Source: Azospirillum sp. 412522
Lineage (GTDB): Bacteria > Pseudomonadota > Alphaproteobacteria > Azospirillales > Azospirillaceae
Direction of reading: 5' to 3'
Length of the DNA: 64,000 nucleotides
Assembly (NCBI RefSeq): GCF_019805165.1
Contig: NZ_RWIJ01000101.1
Coordinates: 62,001-126,000, forward strand
A model generated the notes under the pieces. The model was not told the DNA's origin and ran no database searches. It saw only the letters and a list, made by a program, of their open reading frames with translations. The translations under genes and the position numbers were made by a program. Below, one piece after another: positions 1 to 8,538 of this stretch (positions are counted from its first letter, which is position 1; each line of letters starts with the position of its first letter).

Positions 1-135
1 CAGCGAGCGCAGGCTGTCGACGGCCGCGCCCAGACGGCCGTCGTCGAGAACGGTGCGGGAATAATGATCCCAGTTGTCGCCGAAATCGAAAGCCAGGGCG
101 GAGTTGCCTTTCGCCGCCTTGTCCGGTTTCCCCAC
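1..135 (-). CDS. Probable SAM-dependent methyltransferase, N-terminal fragment
   Basis: The first 45 codons of a minus-strand gene run off the left edge. I start it at GTG 133-135, with an AGGA a few bases upstream. The peptide includes A-F-D-F-G-D-N-W followed by Y-S-R and a D-D-G-R-L-G-A-A-V stretch. In my memory this resembles the N-terminus of small class I methyltransferases found in polysaccharide clusters, just ahead of the SAM-binding glycine motif, but that motif lies outside the window. It follows the GT4 gene (stop at 215) on the same strand with an 80-base gap, so the two may be co-transcribed. The family assignment is tentative. Confidence 0.45.
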   Translation of the reverse strand, partial: MGKPDKAAKGNSALAFDFGDNWDHYSRTVLDDGRLGAAVDSLRSL

Positions 136-214
136 GTTCCTGCGCCTTTCCCTGCCCCACCGTTCCGGCCGCCACAGACCGGTGGCGCTATAGCGGCGAT
201 TCACCCTGCGGATG

Positions 215-1438
215 TCAACTGGCGGATGGACCGGCAGAGGGAGTAGCGGAGGGAGCGGCGGACCGGTTGGCGGCGGATCCGGACAGGATCGCGCCTGTGG
301 GCGCCGTGCCGAGGGCAAGGTCCCGATAGGCCGACGCCACCGCCCGCCACGAGAAATGCTCCAGCACCCGGCGACGGCCCTGCGCCCCCATCCGCATCCG
401 CAACTCCGGGTCCTTCACCAGACGCTCCAACCCCCGGCACAGTCCCGCCGCATCGTCGGCCTCCACCATCAGGCCGGTCTCGCCATCCACGATCAGGTCC
501 CGGTTGCCGGCGATCAGAGTTCCCATCACTGGCAGACCGGCGGCCATCGCCTCCAGCACCGCGTTCGGCATGCCCTCGTCGCGCGACGGGAAAACGAACA
601 GGTCGGCGCCGGCATAGGCCGAGGGAAGATCGTCGCGGCCGAGCCAGCCGAGGAAGGACACCCGATCGGCTATCCCCAGGGCCTGTGCCTGTGCCTCCAG
701 TGCCGGACGGGCGGGTCCGTCGCCCACCACGCGCAGCGTCACCCCGGCGGGCAGCGCCGGAAGCGCCTGGAGGACCAGATCCAGCCCCTTCTGCCGCACC
801 ACCCGGCCGACGAACAGCAGCACCGCCCGCCCGGACTCCGCCGGCTCCGCCCGCTTGGCCGGCCGGAACAGGTCGGCGTCCACCCCGTTCGGCACGATGC
901 TGACGTCCACGTCCGGAGCGAAGCGGCGAGCCAGTTCGGCCAGCCCCTCGCTGTTGGCGACCACGGCGGAAGCCCGGCGCCACAGCCAGCCGATCACCGG
1001 GCCGGCGACCCGGTGATAGAGCGATATGCCGTCGTAGAGGAAACCGGGCACATCGCCGCCGCGGAGGCTGATCAGATAGGGCGTGCCGGTGAAACGTCCG
1101 ACCAGCCATGCCGCCGGACCGCAGGGAAGACCGAAATAGGCGATGGTGGCATTGGGACGCCAACCCAGCGCCAGGCGCGGCGCTTCGACCAGCGACATCA
1201 TGAGAAAGGCCAGCATCTCGACCACCGAGCTGCGATCGCGCGCCCGGCGCAAGGTGGCGATGCGGTGGATGGTGTAACCATCGCGCACCTCCCGCTTCGG
1301 CAAGCCGGCGAAGGCGGATGTCAGGACCCGCACCTCAACCCCCAGCGCCGCCAGCTCACGCGCCGTGTTCGCCGTGGCGTTGGCCGCCCCGCCGCCCAGC
1401 GGTGGAAATTCGTAGTTGATCAGCAGCAGTCGCGCCAT
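215..1438 (-). CDS. Glycosyltransferase family 4 (GT-B fold)
   Basis: This 407-aa protein has the usual length and layout of a GT4 retaining glycosyltransferase. The N-terminal Rossmann half starts N-Y-E-F-P-P-L-G-G-G, the glycine-rich acceptor-side loop. A hinge carries V-P-N-G-V-D, and the C-terminal nucleotide-sugar half begins F-V-G-R-V-V-R-Q-K-G. The E-x7-E motif is present in D-E-G-M-P-N-A-V-L-E. It should add a sugar from a nucleotide donor to a lipid-linked glycan on the cytoplasmic face; donor and acceptor cannot be read from sequence. About 30 C-terminal residues are Ser/Ala/Pro-rich and look dispensable. ATG 1438 has no in-frame competitor that would keep the G-G-G-A loop. Confidence 0.88.
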   Translation of the reverse strand: MARLLLINYEFPPLGGGAANATANTARELAALGVEVRVLTSAFAGLPKREVRDGYTIHRIATLRRARDRSSVVEMLAFLMMSLVEAPRLALGWRPNATIAYFGLPCGPAAWLVGRFTGTPYLISLRGGDVPGFLYDGISLYHRVAGPVIGWLWRRASAVVANSEGLAELARRFAPDVDVSIVPNGVDADLFRPAKRAEPAESGRAVLLFVGRVVRQKGLDLVLQALPALPAGVTLRVVGDGPARPALEAQAQALGIADRVSFLGWLGRDDLPSAYAGADLFVFPSRDEGMPNAVLEAMAAGLPVMGTLIAGNRDLIVDGETGLMVEADDAAGLCRGLERLVKDPELRMRMGAQGRRRVLEHFSWRAVASAYRDLALGTAPTGAILSGSAANRSAAPSATPSAGPSAS

Positions 1439-1769
1439 GCCCCCGAGCGTCCCATCAAACCGTCTTCATGCACCGGAAACAGGAAGGTACCCCCGACAGG
1501 GTTCCAACAAAAGGCTGCCGCTACGATGCGCAGCAGATTCATGCGATGTCGCATACCGCGCTGCACGGTTTATCCGGCCGGTCCGTCGGCATTAATGCAG
1601 AACGGCTTGAGTAAAAAGCTTCCACAACCAAGAAGCATCGTTACCCTTACTTTTTTTGACGAGGAATACCCCTAACTATATGGGTATAGGATCTGATGGT
1701 ACGTCTTTTAGATAACTACCTGCGCTTGAGAGCGCCATGTATGCTGAAACGTAAACAATGGAGAAGAAA
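1439..1769. other. Non-coding stretch leading into an AT-rich pocket
   Basis: I see no supported gene here on either strand. The plus-strand frame through this stretch is the shadow of the GT4 gene. GC content falls sharply from about 1600, in clear contrast to the surrounding coding DNA. The stretch holds a possible sigma-70-like promoter at 1656-1684 and a short dyad C-T-A-T-A/T-A-T-A-G at 1676-1689. Confidence 0.5.
1656..1684 (+). promoter_or_regulatory. Candidate promoter for the 64-aa ORF
   Basis: TTGACG (1656-1661) and TATGGG (1679-1684) are separated by 17 bases inside an AT-rich run and point at the small ORF starting at 1770. The -35 element is good and the -10 element mediocre. This is pattern matching only. 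Confidence 0.35.
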
Positions 1770-1964
1770 ATGAAAAAAATTTCATCAAACACACCAAAGG
1801 TTGAGAAGATTACATTCTCTTCTGTCGAAGTCGTCAGGAAGTTTGCACCTGATTCAACCCACTCGTCACGAGATGCCGGCAGCGATCTCTTTGATTCAAA
1901 GAACGGCGATGTGCGGCTTGTGGCCAAATATGGCCGGATCCTGTCCTTCAAGAATTACCACTGA
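1770..1964 (+). CDS. Small lysine-rich protein, unknown function
   Basis: This short ORF (64 aa) begins M-K-K-I-S-S-N-T-P-K-V and ends S-F-K-N-Y-H. I do not recognise it. Points in favour of a real gene: a GGAG at 1760-1763 six bases before ATG 1770, a possible promoter upstream, and low-GC DNA in which a 64-codon open frame is less trivial than elsewhere in the window. An in-frame ATG at 1758 is possible but overlaps the Shine-Dalgarno sequence. The N-terminal half is basic and Ser/Thr/Val-rich; the C-terminal half is mixed. There is no hydrophobic signal or membrane segment. Its length and leader-like start would fit a peptide precursor, but no modifying enzyme lies next to it. It may have been acquired from a lower-GC source. 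Confidence 0.4.
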   Translation: MKKISSNTPKVEKITFSSVEVVRKFAPDSTHSSRDAGSDLFDSKNGDVRLVAKYGRILSFKNYH

Positions 1965-2244
1965 TTGTAGAGGTAGTCACTTAATTATTGGTTGTTCCAA
2001 CAAACGATATTGCACGATCTCCCGTTTGCCTTCAGGGTCAATCCCGAACCGAAAGACGGACCTGAAGACCGGATCCGCCGATCCAGAGCCGATCCGGAGC
2101 CGTGGGCATCGTTCCGGACGATCAGGCTTTGGAAATCCGGTCAGGAGAGATCCTTGGCCGGCCGGCAATTTGCGCTAGGCGCGCCCAGCGTCACCTTTGT
2201 AGTGTGCTGTTCTCCGGTGACCGTTTCTGACGGAGCGCCGATCC

Positions 2245-3882
2245 GTGCAGCGTCCAGCGAATCCCAGTCCAATGACCATTTCCGATCCTTTTTCGAAGGC
2301 GATCGCCCTGCACCGGGCCGGACGCAAGGCTGAAGCCGCCTGCGAATACCGGAACACGCTTGCTGGGGAATTCGACAATTACCCGGCAACGCTCAACCTC
2401 GGCGCCCTGCGTTTCGAGGCCGGTGCGCTGGATGAGGCCACCCGCCTCTTCGGACGGACAACGCTCCTCAATCCAGGCGTTCGGGATGCATGGCATAACC
2501 TGAGCACCTGCCTGCGCCAATCCAAACGGGGAGCAGAGGCGGAAGCACCGCTGCGCCGCGCTCTGGCGATTGCTCCCCGGGAGGCCGGGCTGCTGAACGA
2601 ACTCGGCCTGCTGCTGGAATCCCTGCGGCGCCCGGCAGAGGCGGCGGAATGCTTCGCCCGGGCGGCGGCCCTGCAGCCGGACAATGCGGAGTTCCAGAAC
2701 AACCTCGCCGCCACCTTGCGCATGATCCACCGCTTCGAACCCGCGCTTGCCGCGATCCGGCGTGCGGTGGCGCTCGAGCCCGGATATGGCAACGCCTACA
2801 ACAATATGGGCTCCTTGCTGAAGGGCGTGGGCGATTTCGGCGGCGCCCTCGCCAGCTTCCGCCGCTCCCGTCTGATCGCGCCGGACGAGGCCGGCGCCCA
2901 CTGGAACGAGTCTCTGATTTTGCTGCTGCTGGGTGACTTCGCCCAAGGTTGGCGCAAGTATGAATGGCGGTGGCGGACCGGCCGCTTTCCCTCGCCGCAG
3001 CGCAATTTCACCCAGCCCGTCTGGACCGGCACGCCTCTGGCCGGACGCCGTCTTCTGGTCTATTGGGAACAGGGGTTCGGTGACGTCCTGCAATTCGTCC
3101 GCTACCTTCCCTTCCTGGCGGCCATCGCCGGCGGGCCGGTGATCCTGGAATGCCAGCGGGAACTGGCCCGGCTGTTCAAAACCATCCCCGGCGTGGAGCA
3201 GGTCGTCGAAACCGGCGGCCCCCTGCCCGCCTTCGACCTGCGCATTCCCCTGCTGAGCCTGCCCTTGATCCTCGGCACCAGACTGGAGACCATTCCGTCG
3301 CGCGTGCCCTATCTGACCGCGCCGGCCGGTCTGCGCGACCGTTGGAAAACAGCCCTGGGCGAAGGGCGCGACCTGAAGGTCGGACTGATCTGGGCCGGCA
3401 ACCCCGGCTTCGCCGACGATCCGTTGCGATCGCCGCGCCTTGCGGCCTTCGCACCGGTCCTGAAAGTGCCCGGAGTGCGCTTCGTGTCGCTGCAGAAGGG
3501 GGATGGCCGGCGCGATCTGCGGGAGGTGCCGCTGCCCGACGGTTTCCTTGATCTTGGGGACGAGACCGCCGATTTCGCCGACAGTGCCGCCATCATGGAA
3601 TCGCTGGACCTCGTTATCTCCTCCTGCACATCGGCGGCGCATCTGGCCGGCGGCCTCGGCATTCCGCTCTGGGTGATCCTGCCGGCCGTGCCGGACTGGC
3701 GATGGCTGCTCGACCGCGAGGACTGCCCCTGGTATCCCAGCGCCCGCCTCTTCCGGCAGAGCCGGGCCGGAGAGTGGGCGGAAGTGCTGGAGCGGGTGTC
3801 CATTGCGCTTGCCGAACTGGCCGACGGTGGAACGAAAGCGGTCCAGGCCGGGGCATCCGGACCGGAAAACGCTTTCGCTTGA
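2245..3882 (+). CDS. TPR protein with GT41/GT9-like C-terminal domain
   Basis: This 545-aa protein has two parts. Residues about 10-250 are tandem tetratricopeptide repeats, recognisable from spaced A-L-x-x-x-P and N-N-L-A/N-N-M-G helices. Residues about 270-530 form a GT-B-like domain with W-E-Q-G-F-G-D-V-L-Q-F-V-R-Y, V-G-L-I-W-A-G-N-P and S-C-T-S-A-A-H-L-A-G. This arrangement is common in alphaproteobacterial exopolysaccharide and flagellin-modification loci, usually annotated as tetratricopeptide repeat protein or glycosyltransferase family 41/9. The start is GTG 2245, with GGAG at 2232-2235; ATG 2272 is an alternative. It sits 55 bases before the Wzm gene in the same direction, suggesting a role in the exported glycan. 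Enzymatic activity is unproven. Confidence 0.8.
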   Translation: MQRPANPSPMTISDPFSKAIALHRAGRKAEAACEYRNTLAGEFDNYPATLNLGALRFEAGALDEATRLFGRTTLLNPGVRDAWHNLSTCLRQSKRGAEAEAPLRRALAIAPREAGLLNELGLLLESLRRPAEAAECFARAAALQPDNAEFQNNLAATLRMIHRFEPALAAIRRAVALEPGYGNAYNNMGSLLKGVGDFGGALASFRRSRLIAPDEAGAHWNESLILLLLGDFAQGWRKYEWRWRTGRFPSPQRNFTQPVWTGTPLAGRRLLVYWEQGFGDVLQFVRYLPFLAAIAGGPVILECQRELARLFKTIPGVEQVVETGGPLPAFDLRIPLLSLPLILGTRLETIPSRVPYLTAPAGLRDRWKTALGEGRDLKVGLIWAGNPGFADDPLRSPRLAAFAPVLKVPGVRFVSLQKGDGRRDLREVPLPDGFLDLGDETADFADSAAIMESLDLVISSCTSAAHLAGGLGIPLWVILPAVPDWRWLLDREDCPWYPSARLFRQSRAGEWAEVLERVSIALAELADGGTKAVQAGASGPENAFA

Positions 3883-3937
3883 ACGCCACCGGAGCGGGGG
3901 TTATGGTCGGCCGGCCGCAGACGGGGAATACTAAAAA

Positions 3938-4786
3938 TTGCTTATCTCTCAGTTGGCAAACCCTGAGATAGCGGGTTCCGGCACTGGTCCTCTTGCCATT
4001 TTCCGGTCGGCCTGGCGGCACAGGGCACTGATCCTGAGGCTGGCCCGGCGTGAGATCGACGCCCGCTATCGCGGATCCATGCTGGGCATTGTCTGGGCGG
4101 TGCTGAACCCGATCCTGATGCTGATGGTCTACACCTTTGTCTTCTCGGTGGTGTTCCGCGCCCGTTGGGGAGTGGGAGGGGAAAGCAACACGGAGTTCGC
4201 CCTGCTGCTGTTCTCCGGGCTGATCCTGTTCAACGTGCTGGGCGAATGCCTGAACCGGGCGCCCGGGCTGCTGCTGGAGAATGTCAGCTACATCAAGAAG
4301 GTGGTTTTCCCGCTGGAGATCCTGCCGATGGTGTCGCTGGCCGTGGCGCTGTTCAACGCCGGCATCGGCTTCGTCATCCTGCTGCTCTTTCATCTGGTGG
4401 TGGCGGGGCTGCCGCCGGTGACGGCGCTGCTGATGCCGCTGGTGGTTCTGCCGCTCTGCCTGATCACGCTGGGCCTCAGCTGGTTCTTCGCCGCGGCCGG
4501 CGTGTTCCTGCGCGACATCCGGCAGGTCGTGGGTGTGGGCGTCACCGTGCTGATGTTCCTCAGCCCCATCTTCTATCCGATGTCCGCGATCCCCGAGCGC
4601 TTCCGCCCCATCCTCCACCTGAACCCGATGACGGCCATCCTGGAGCACTCCAAGGATCTGCTGTTCTGGGGCCGCGTTCCGTCGCTGCTCGATTGGGGGC
4701 TGGCGACGCTGGGAGCCTGGCTGGTGGCTTGGCTCGGCTATCTCTGGTTCATGAAGATCCGCCGGGGGTTCGCCGATGTCGTCTGA
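3938..4786 (+). CDS. wzm: Polysaccharide ABC exporter, permease subunit (Wzm-like)
   Basis: This 282-aa integral membrane protein is the ABC-2 permease that, with the next gene product, exports lipid-linked polysaccharide across the inner membrane. After an N-terminal amphipathic segment (L-A-R-R-E-I-D-A-R-Y-R-G-S) come about six hydrophobic helices, beginning I-V-W-A-V-L-N-P and M-V-Y-T-F-V-F-S. The signature R-Y-R-G-S-x-L-G-x-x-W is typical of KpsM/Wzm/RfbA permeases. Start: TTG 3938 is the only codon that preserves the conserved N-terminus; GTG or ATG options are absent in frame. The gene overlaps the ATPase gene by 11 bases, so the two are translationally coupled. Confidence 0.9.
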   Translation: MLISQLANPEIAGSGTGPLAIFRSAWRHRALILRLARREIDARYRGSMLGIVWAVLNPILMLMVYTFVFSVVFRARWGVGGESNTEFALLLFSGLILFNVLGECLNRAPGLLLENVSYIKKVVFPLEILPMVSLAVALFNAGIGFVILLLFHLVVAGLPPVTALLMPLVVLPLCLITLGLSWFFAAAGVFLRDIRQVVGVGVTVLMFLSPIFYPMSAIPERFRPILHLNPMTAILEHSKDLLFWGRVPSLLDWGLATLGAWLVAWLGYLWFMKIRRGFADVV

Positions 4787-6125
4787 CGCTGAAATCGCCA
4801 TCCGCGCCGAAGGGCTGGGCAAGGCCTACGCCATCTTCAAGCGCCCGCAGGACCGGCTGAAACAGATGCTGGTGCGCGGCCGGCGCAGGTATTACGACGA
4901 ATACTGGGCGCTGCGCGGCGTCGATCTGGAGGTCCGCCGCGGCGAGACGGTCGGACTGATCGGCCGCAACGGCTCGGGCAAATCCACCTTCCTGCAGCTG
5001 CTCTGCGGCACGCTGACCCCCACCAGCGGAAGGATCTCGGTCAACGGCCGGATCGCAGCATTGCTGGAGCTGGGCGCCGGCTTCAATCCTGAATTCACCG
5101 GCCGCGAGAACGTCTATCTCGCCGCTTCGGTTCTGGGCCTCAGCAACGAGCAGATCCACGAACGCTACGCCTCGATCACCGAATTCGCAGGCATCGGCGA
5201 CTTTGTCGAGCAGCCGGTCAAGCTCTACTCCAGCGGCATGTATGCGAGGCTGGCTTTCGCGGTCGCCGCCCACGTCGATGCCGACATCATGATCGTCGAC
5301 GAGATCCTGGCGGTCGGCGACGCCGCCTTCACCCAGAAGTGCATGCGATTCATCCACCGCTTCAAGGAACGCGGCACCCTGTTCTTCGTCTCCCACGACA
5401 CCGGGCAGATGGTGAACCTGTGCGACCGGGTGGTCTGGCTGGAAAGCGGGACGGTCCGGGCGATCGGCGAGCCCAAGGACGTCTGCCACGACTATCTCGC
5501 CGACCTCTACAGCGGACCGGAGAATGCCGACAGTTTCCGGATCGGTGGCAGCCGCAAGCGCAGCGCCGACGCCGCCCCCGTCCAGGACAGCCGGGCGGAG
5601 CTGCTCAAATCCTCGCAGCACCGCAACGAGATCGAGATCTTCGACTTCGACCTGAACGCCCCCTGGTTCGGGGAACGCGGAGCCAGCATCGCCGACGTCC
5701 GGCTGCTCGACACCCAGCACAATTTGCTCACCTCCCTGGAGGGCGGCGAGGAGGTGATCCTCCAGGTGACCTGCCGTGCCGAAAAGGATGTGTTCCAACC
5801 GATCGTCGGCTTCTACGTCCGCGACCGGCTGGGCCAGAATCTGTTCGGCGACAACACCTATCTGACCTACCGCCTCGACCCGCTCAGCGTGCCCGCCGGG
5901 TCCGGCTTCGTCACCCGGTTCCGCTTCCAGCTTCCCTACCTGCCGAGCGGCGACTTCTCCATCACCGTCGCCGTCGCGGAAGGCACCCAGAGCGACCATG
6001 TCCAGCATCACTGGATCGAGGACGCCCTGTTCTTCAAGGTCCATTCCAGCCATGTGGTGCAGGGGCTGGTGGGAATTCCGATGCTGGACATCGCGATGGA
6101 AACCGGTGGCCCGGCCCGGCCCTGA
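4776..6125 (+). CDS. wzt: Polysaccharide ABC exporter, ATPase subunit with substrate-binding C-terminus (Wzt-like)
   Basis: This 449-aa ATPase partners Wzm. Walker A is G-R-N-G-S-G-K-S-T at residues 63-71, the signature is Y-S-S-G-M-Y-A-R-L at 151-159, and Walker B is D-I-M-I-V-D-E at 170-176, followed by the switch histidine in F-V-S-H-D. The nucleotide-binding domain ends near residue 240. The remaining ~160 residues (about 290-445) are beta-rich and match the Wzt C-terminal carbohydrate-recognition type, with V-G-F-Y-V-R-D-R-L-G-Q-N-L-F-G. That domain implies recognition of a specific non-reducing-end modification before export. The neighbouring methyltransferase-type genes could make such a cap, but that link is inference. 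Confidence 0.92.
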   Translation: MSSDAEIAIRAEGLGKAYAIFKRPQDRLKQMLVRGRRRYYDEYWALRGVDLEVRRGETVGLIGRNGSGKSTFLQLLCGTLTPTSGRISVNGRIAALLELGAGFNPEFTGRENVYLAASVLGLSNEQIHERYASITEFAGIGDFVEQPVKLYSSGMYARLAFAVAAHVDADIMIVDEILAVGDAAFTQKCMRFIHRFKERGTLFFVSHDTGQMVNLCDRVVWLESGTVRAIGEPKDVCHDYLADLYSGPENADSFRIGGSRKRSADAAPVQDSRAELLKSSQHRNEIEIFDFDLNAPWFGERGASIADVRLLDTQHNLLTSLEGGEEVILQVTCRAEKDVFQPIVGFYVRDRLGQNLFGDNTYLTYRLDPLSVPAGSGFVTRFRFQLPYLPSGDFSITVAVAEGTQSDHVQHHWIEDALFFKVHSSHVVQGLVGIPMLDIAMETGGPARP

Positions 6126-6133
6126 AGGGCCGG
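6116..6133 (+). terminator. GC-rich hairpin over the wzt stop codon
   Basis: Arms 6116-6122 and 6127-6133 (CCGGCCC / GGGCCGG) pair perfectly around a TGAA loop that contains the stop codon of wzt. There is no T tract, so it may be a weak terminator, an RNA-protecting stem, or chance in GC-rich DNA. Confidence 0.35.
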
Positions 6134-6364
6134 CGCCGACTGGTCGGGCGCCCGGAAGCCGGGCTTTCGACGCCGGCCCGGCGCAATATTTAGGTATGGC
6201 CCGGTGCCGGCTGTTCGCTGCATAGTGGATTCTTCAATGCACGCAACGATCGGAAACGGGGCCACCCGTGATGCACTTGAAAGCGGCGGCACCCAAACCG
6301 CTGAAAGCGGCAGGGGAACCCGGGCCGCGCTTTCTCCGGACCCAGGCCTGAAGGACGCGACCAA

Positions 6365-8245
6365 GTGATCCCAACCGCGATGCTGACAGCTCTGCGCGGC
6401 GTCCTCACGTCCCCCAGAGCGCTGAAGCATGTGGTGGCGCACGCCTGGAACCCCCTGTGGCTGGTGCGCAATCTCCGGCGGCTGGAGGCGGACCCCAGGA
6501 AGATCGGCCGCATGGTGCAGGATCTGCAGGGGGTTATCGAAACCCCGGCCGACTATGCCCGGTGGATGGAGCGACACGAGCGCCTGGACGACGAGGCCCT
6601 CCGGATGCAACGGGAGGAGTCGGCGGCGTTCGGATGGCGGCCGCTGTTCTCGATCGTCGTTCCGACCTACCAGACGCCTGCCGGGATCCTCGAGGCTTTC
6701 GTGGAGTCCGTCCTGGCGCAGAGCTATTCCCATTGGGAGCTGTGCATCGCCGACGACGCCTCGCCGGATCCGCGCCTGCACGGCGTTCTGGAACGGTATG
6801 CCGCGGCGGATCGCCGCATCCGGGTCCAGTTCCGGAGCAGCAACGGACATATCGCCGAGGCCACCAACACGGCATTGGCCATGGCCACCGGCGACTACAT
6901 CTGCCTGATGGACCATGACGACACCATCGCCCCCAATGCGCTCTACGAGTTTGCCAGCCTTCTGAACCAGGACCCGGACATCGACTTCATCTACTCCGAC
7001 GAAGACAAGATCACGCCGGACGGCAAGACGCGCTACGATCCGTTCTTCAAGCCGGACTGGTCGCCCGAATATCTCGAAGCCTGCATGTATACGGCGCATT
7101 TCGCCTGCTACCGGACCTCGATCGTCCGGGAGGTCGGCGGGTTCCGGACGGCGTTCAATGGAGCACAGGATTACGATTTCGTCCTGCGCTTCACCGAGAA
7201 GGCCGGCAGGATCGCGCATGTGCCGAAGGTGCTTTACCACTGGCGGTCCATTCCGGGTTCCACCGCGGCGTCGGTCAGCAGCAAGGACTATGTGGTCGAC
7301 GCGGGGGTCCGGGCGCTGTCCGGCCGCGCGGAGCGGACCGGCAAGCCGGATTTCGTGCGGCCGGCCCGCTATGACGGCTGTTTCGAACTGCGGCGAAAGG
7401 TGGAGGGAGCCCCCAGGGTTTCCATCGTCATGTCGGCGACCGGCCGGCCGGTGAAGGAATGCGGCATGTCTGCCGCCCTTCCGCCGGCGGAGCGCATGCG
7501 CACGGTGATGGAAGCCTCCCGCTATCGCCCGCTAGAGCCGGTGCTCGTCCTGGACGCGTCCCGGTATGGCCCCCAGGACGGCTCCGATGAGGGCCCGGAG
7601 GAGCCGCAGGCGCAATCCGCCGATCCCATCGTTCATGTGCGCTGCGCCGAGCCGGATCCCAATCCGGCCGCCCGGAGGAACAGGGGAGCGGCAGCGGCCA
7701 GCGGGGAGTATCTGCTGTTCCTCGACGAGGCGGTCCGGATCATCACCCCCGACTGGGTGGAGGCAATGCTGAGCGTGGCCCAGCGGCCCGGGGTCGGGGC
7801 GGTGGGCGCGCAACTGCTGGCGGGGAACGGCACGCTGCGGCACGCCGGCGTGGTTTTCCGCGACGGAGTGCCCGGCCTTGTCCGCAGCGGCTTCGGCGAC
7901 GACGATCCCGGCTACTTCTTCAGCACGGCCGGACAGCGCAATTACCTGGCCGTATCCGGCGCCTGCCTGCTGGTCCGCCGCGATCATTTCCTCGAGGTGG
8001 GAGGCTTCGACGAGACGCTGGCCCCCGCCTTGGCGGATGCCGACCTCTGTCTCAAGCTGGTCAGCCGCGGGCTGCGGATCGTCTATACGCCACAGGCCCG
8101 GCTGCAATGTTCCAGTCCTGCCGCGCTCGCGCCCACCGCGCAGGAGGAGGCTTTCCGCGTGAAGTGGGCCGGCCTGCTTCGCCGGGATCCCTACTACAGC
8201 TCCTATTTCGATGCCGCCCCGCCGAATTTCGATTTGGCGCCATAA
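6365..8245 (+). CDS. Glycosyltransferase family 2 with a second, degenerate GT2-like half
   Basis: This 626-aa protein has a full GT2 domain at about residues 95-320: F-S-I-V-V-P-T-Y, the D-D-A-S-P loop, the metal-binding D-H-D-D, and an S-D-E-D-K followed by F-K-P-D-W, all typical of O-antigen GT2 enzymes. A second GT2-like half from about residue 350 retains the frame (R-N-R-G-A-A-A-A-S-G-E-Y-L-L-F-L-D, then C-L-L-V-R-R and V-G-G-F-D-E-T) but its first strand is eroded and the DxD is replaced by L-D-E-A. Only the first half therefore looks catalytic. The start is GTG 6365, with an AAGGA about ten bases upstream. The next gene has the same architecture with an intact second domain, suggesting paralogy. 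Confidence 0.87.
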   Translation: MIPTAMLTALRGVLTSPRALKHVVAHAWNPLWLVRNLRRLEADPRKIGRMVQDLQGVIETPADYARWMERHERLDDEALRMQREESAAFGWRPLFSIVVPTYQTPAGILEAFVESVLAQSYSHWELCIADDASPDPRLHGVLERYAAADRRIRVQFRSSNGHIAEATNTALAMATGDYICLMDHDDTIAPNALYEFASLLNQDPDIDFIYSDEDKITPDGKTRYDPFFKPDWSPEYLEACMYTAHFACYRTSIVREVGGFRTAFNGAQDYDFVLRFTEKAGRIAHVPKVLYHWRSIPGSTAASVSSKDYVVDAGVRALSGRAERTGKPDFVRPARYDGCFELRRKVEGAPRVSIVMSATGRPVKECGMSAALPPAERMRTVMEASRYRPLEPVLVLDASRYGPQDGSDEGPEEPQAQSADPIVHVRCAEPDPNPAARRNRGAAAASGEYLLFLDEAVRIITPDWVEAMLSVAQRPGVGAVGAQLLAGNGTLRHAGVVFRDGVPGLVRSGFGDDDPGYFFSTAGQRNYLAVSGACLLVRRDHFLEVGGFDETLAPALADADLCLKLVSRGLRIVYTPQARLQCSSPAALAPTAQEEAFRVKWAGLLRRDPYYSSYFDAAPPNFDLAP

Positions 8246-8538
8246 CCCTGACGGCGGACAGCTTCACGGCTGGATTTTCGTAAGTCGCCGGATGCCTGGC
8301 AGAAATTCAATCAGACTTGACCATGGCAAATCCGATGATCGACGAGGATAATGTCCACATTATTCCACCTTCGGAAAAGCTCATTCAATCAGCAATGGGC
8401 AGGACCTGCATAGAACTTCCTCAGCCTTGACGAACATGGCGTTGTGACATTCACAGCCTCGTGGTTGTTGTCTTGCCCGCAAAGTATCGACAGGATATAA
8501 GACCTCCCTGTTCATGCCTCATAAGGCTAGGCCGCTCC
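8246..8538. other. Intergenic region with reduced GC
   Basis: I find no supported gene in these 293 bases. A 35-codon plus-strand frame (8323-8430) lacks a ribosome binding site. The region presumably carries the promoter of the following GT2 gene, but no convincing -35/-10 pair was seen. Confidence 0.4.

Noticed and set aside
8323..8430. A 35-codon ORF beginning M-A-N-P-M-I-D-E
   Set aside because: No ribosome binding site and no other support; likely chance in a lower-GC intergenic region.
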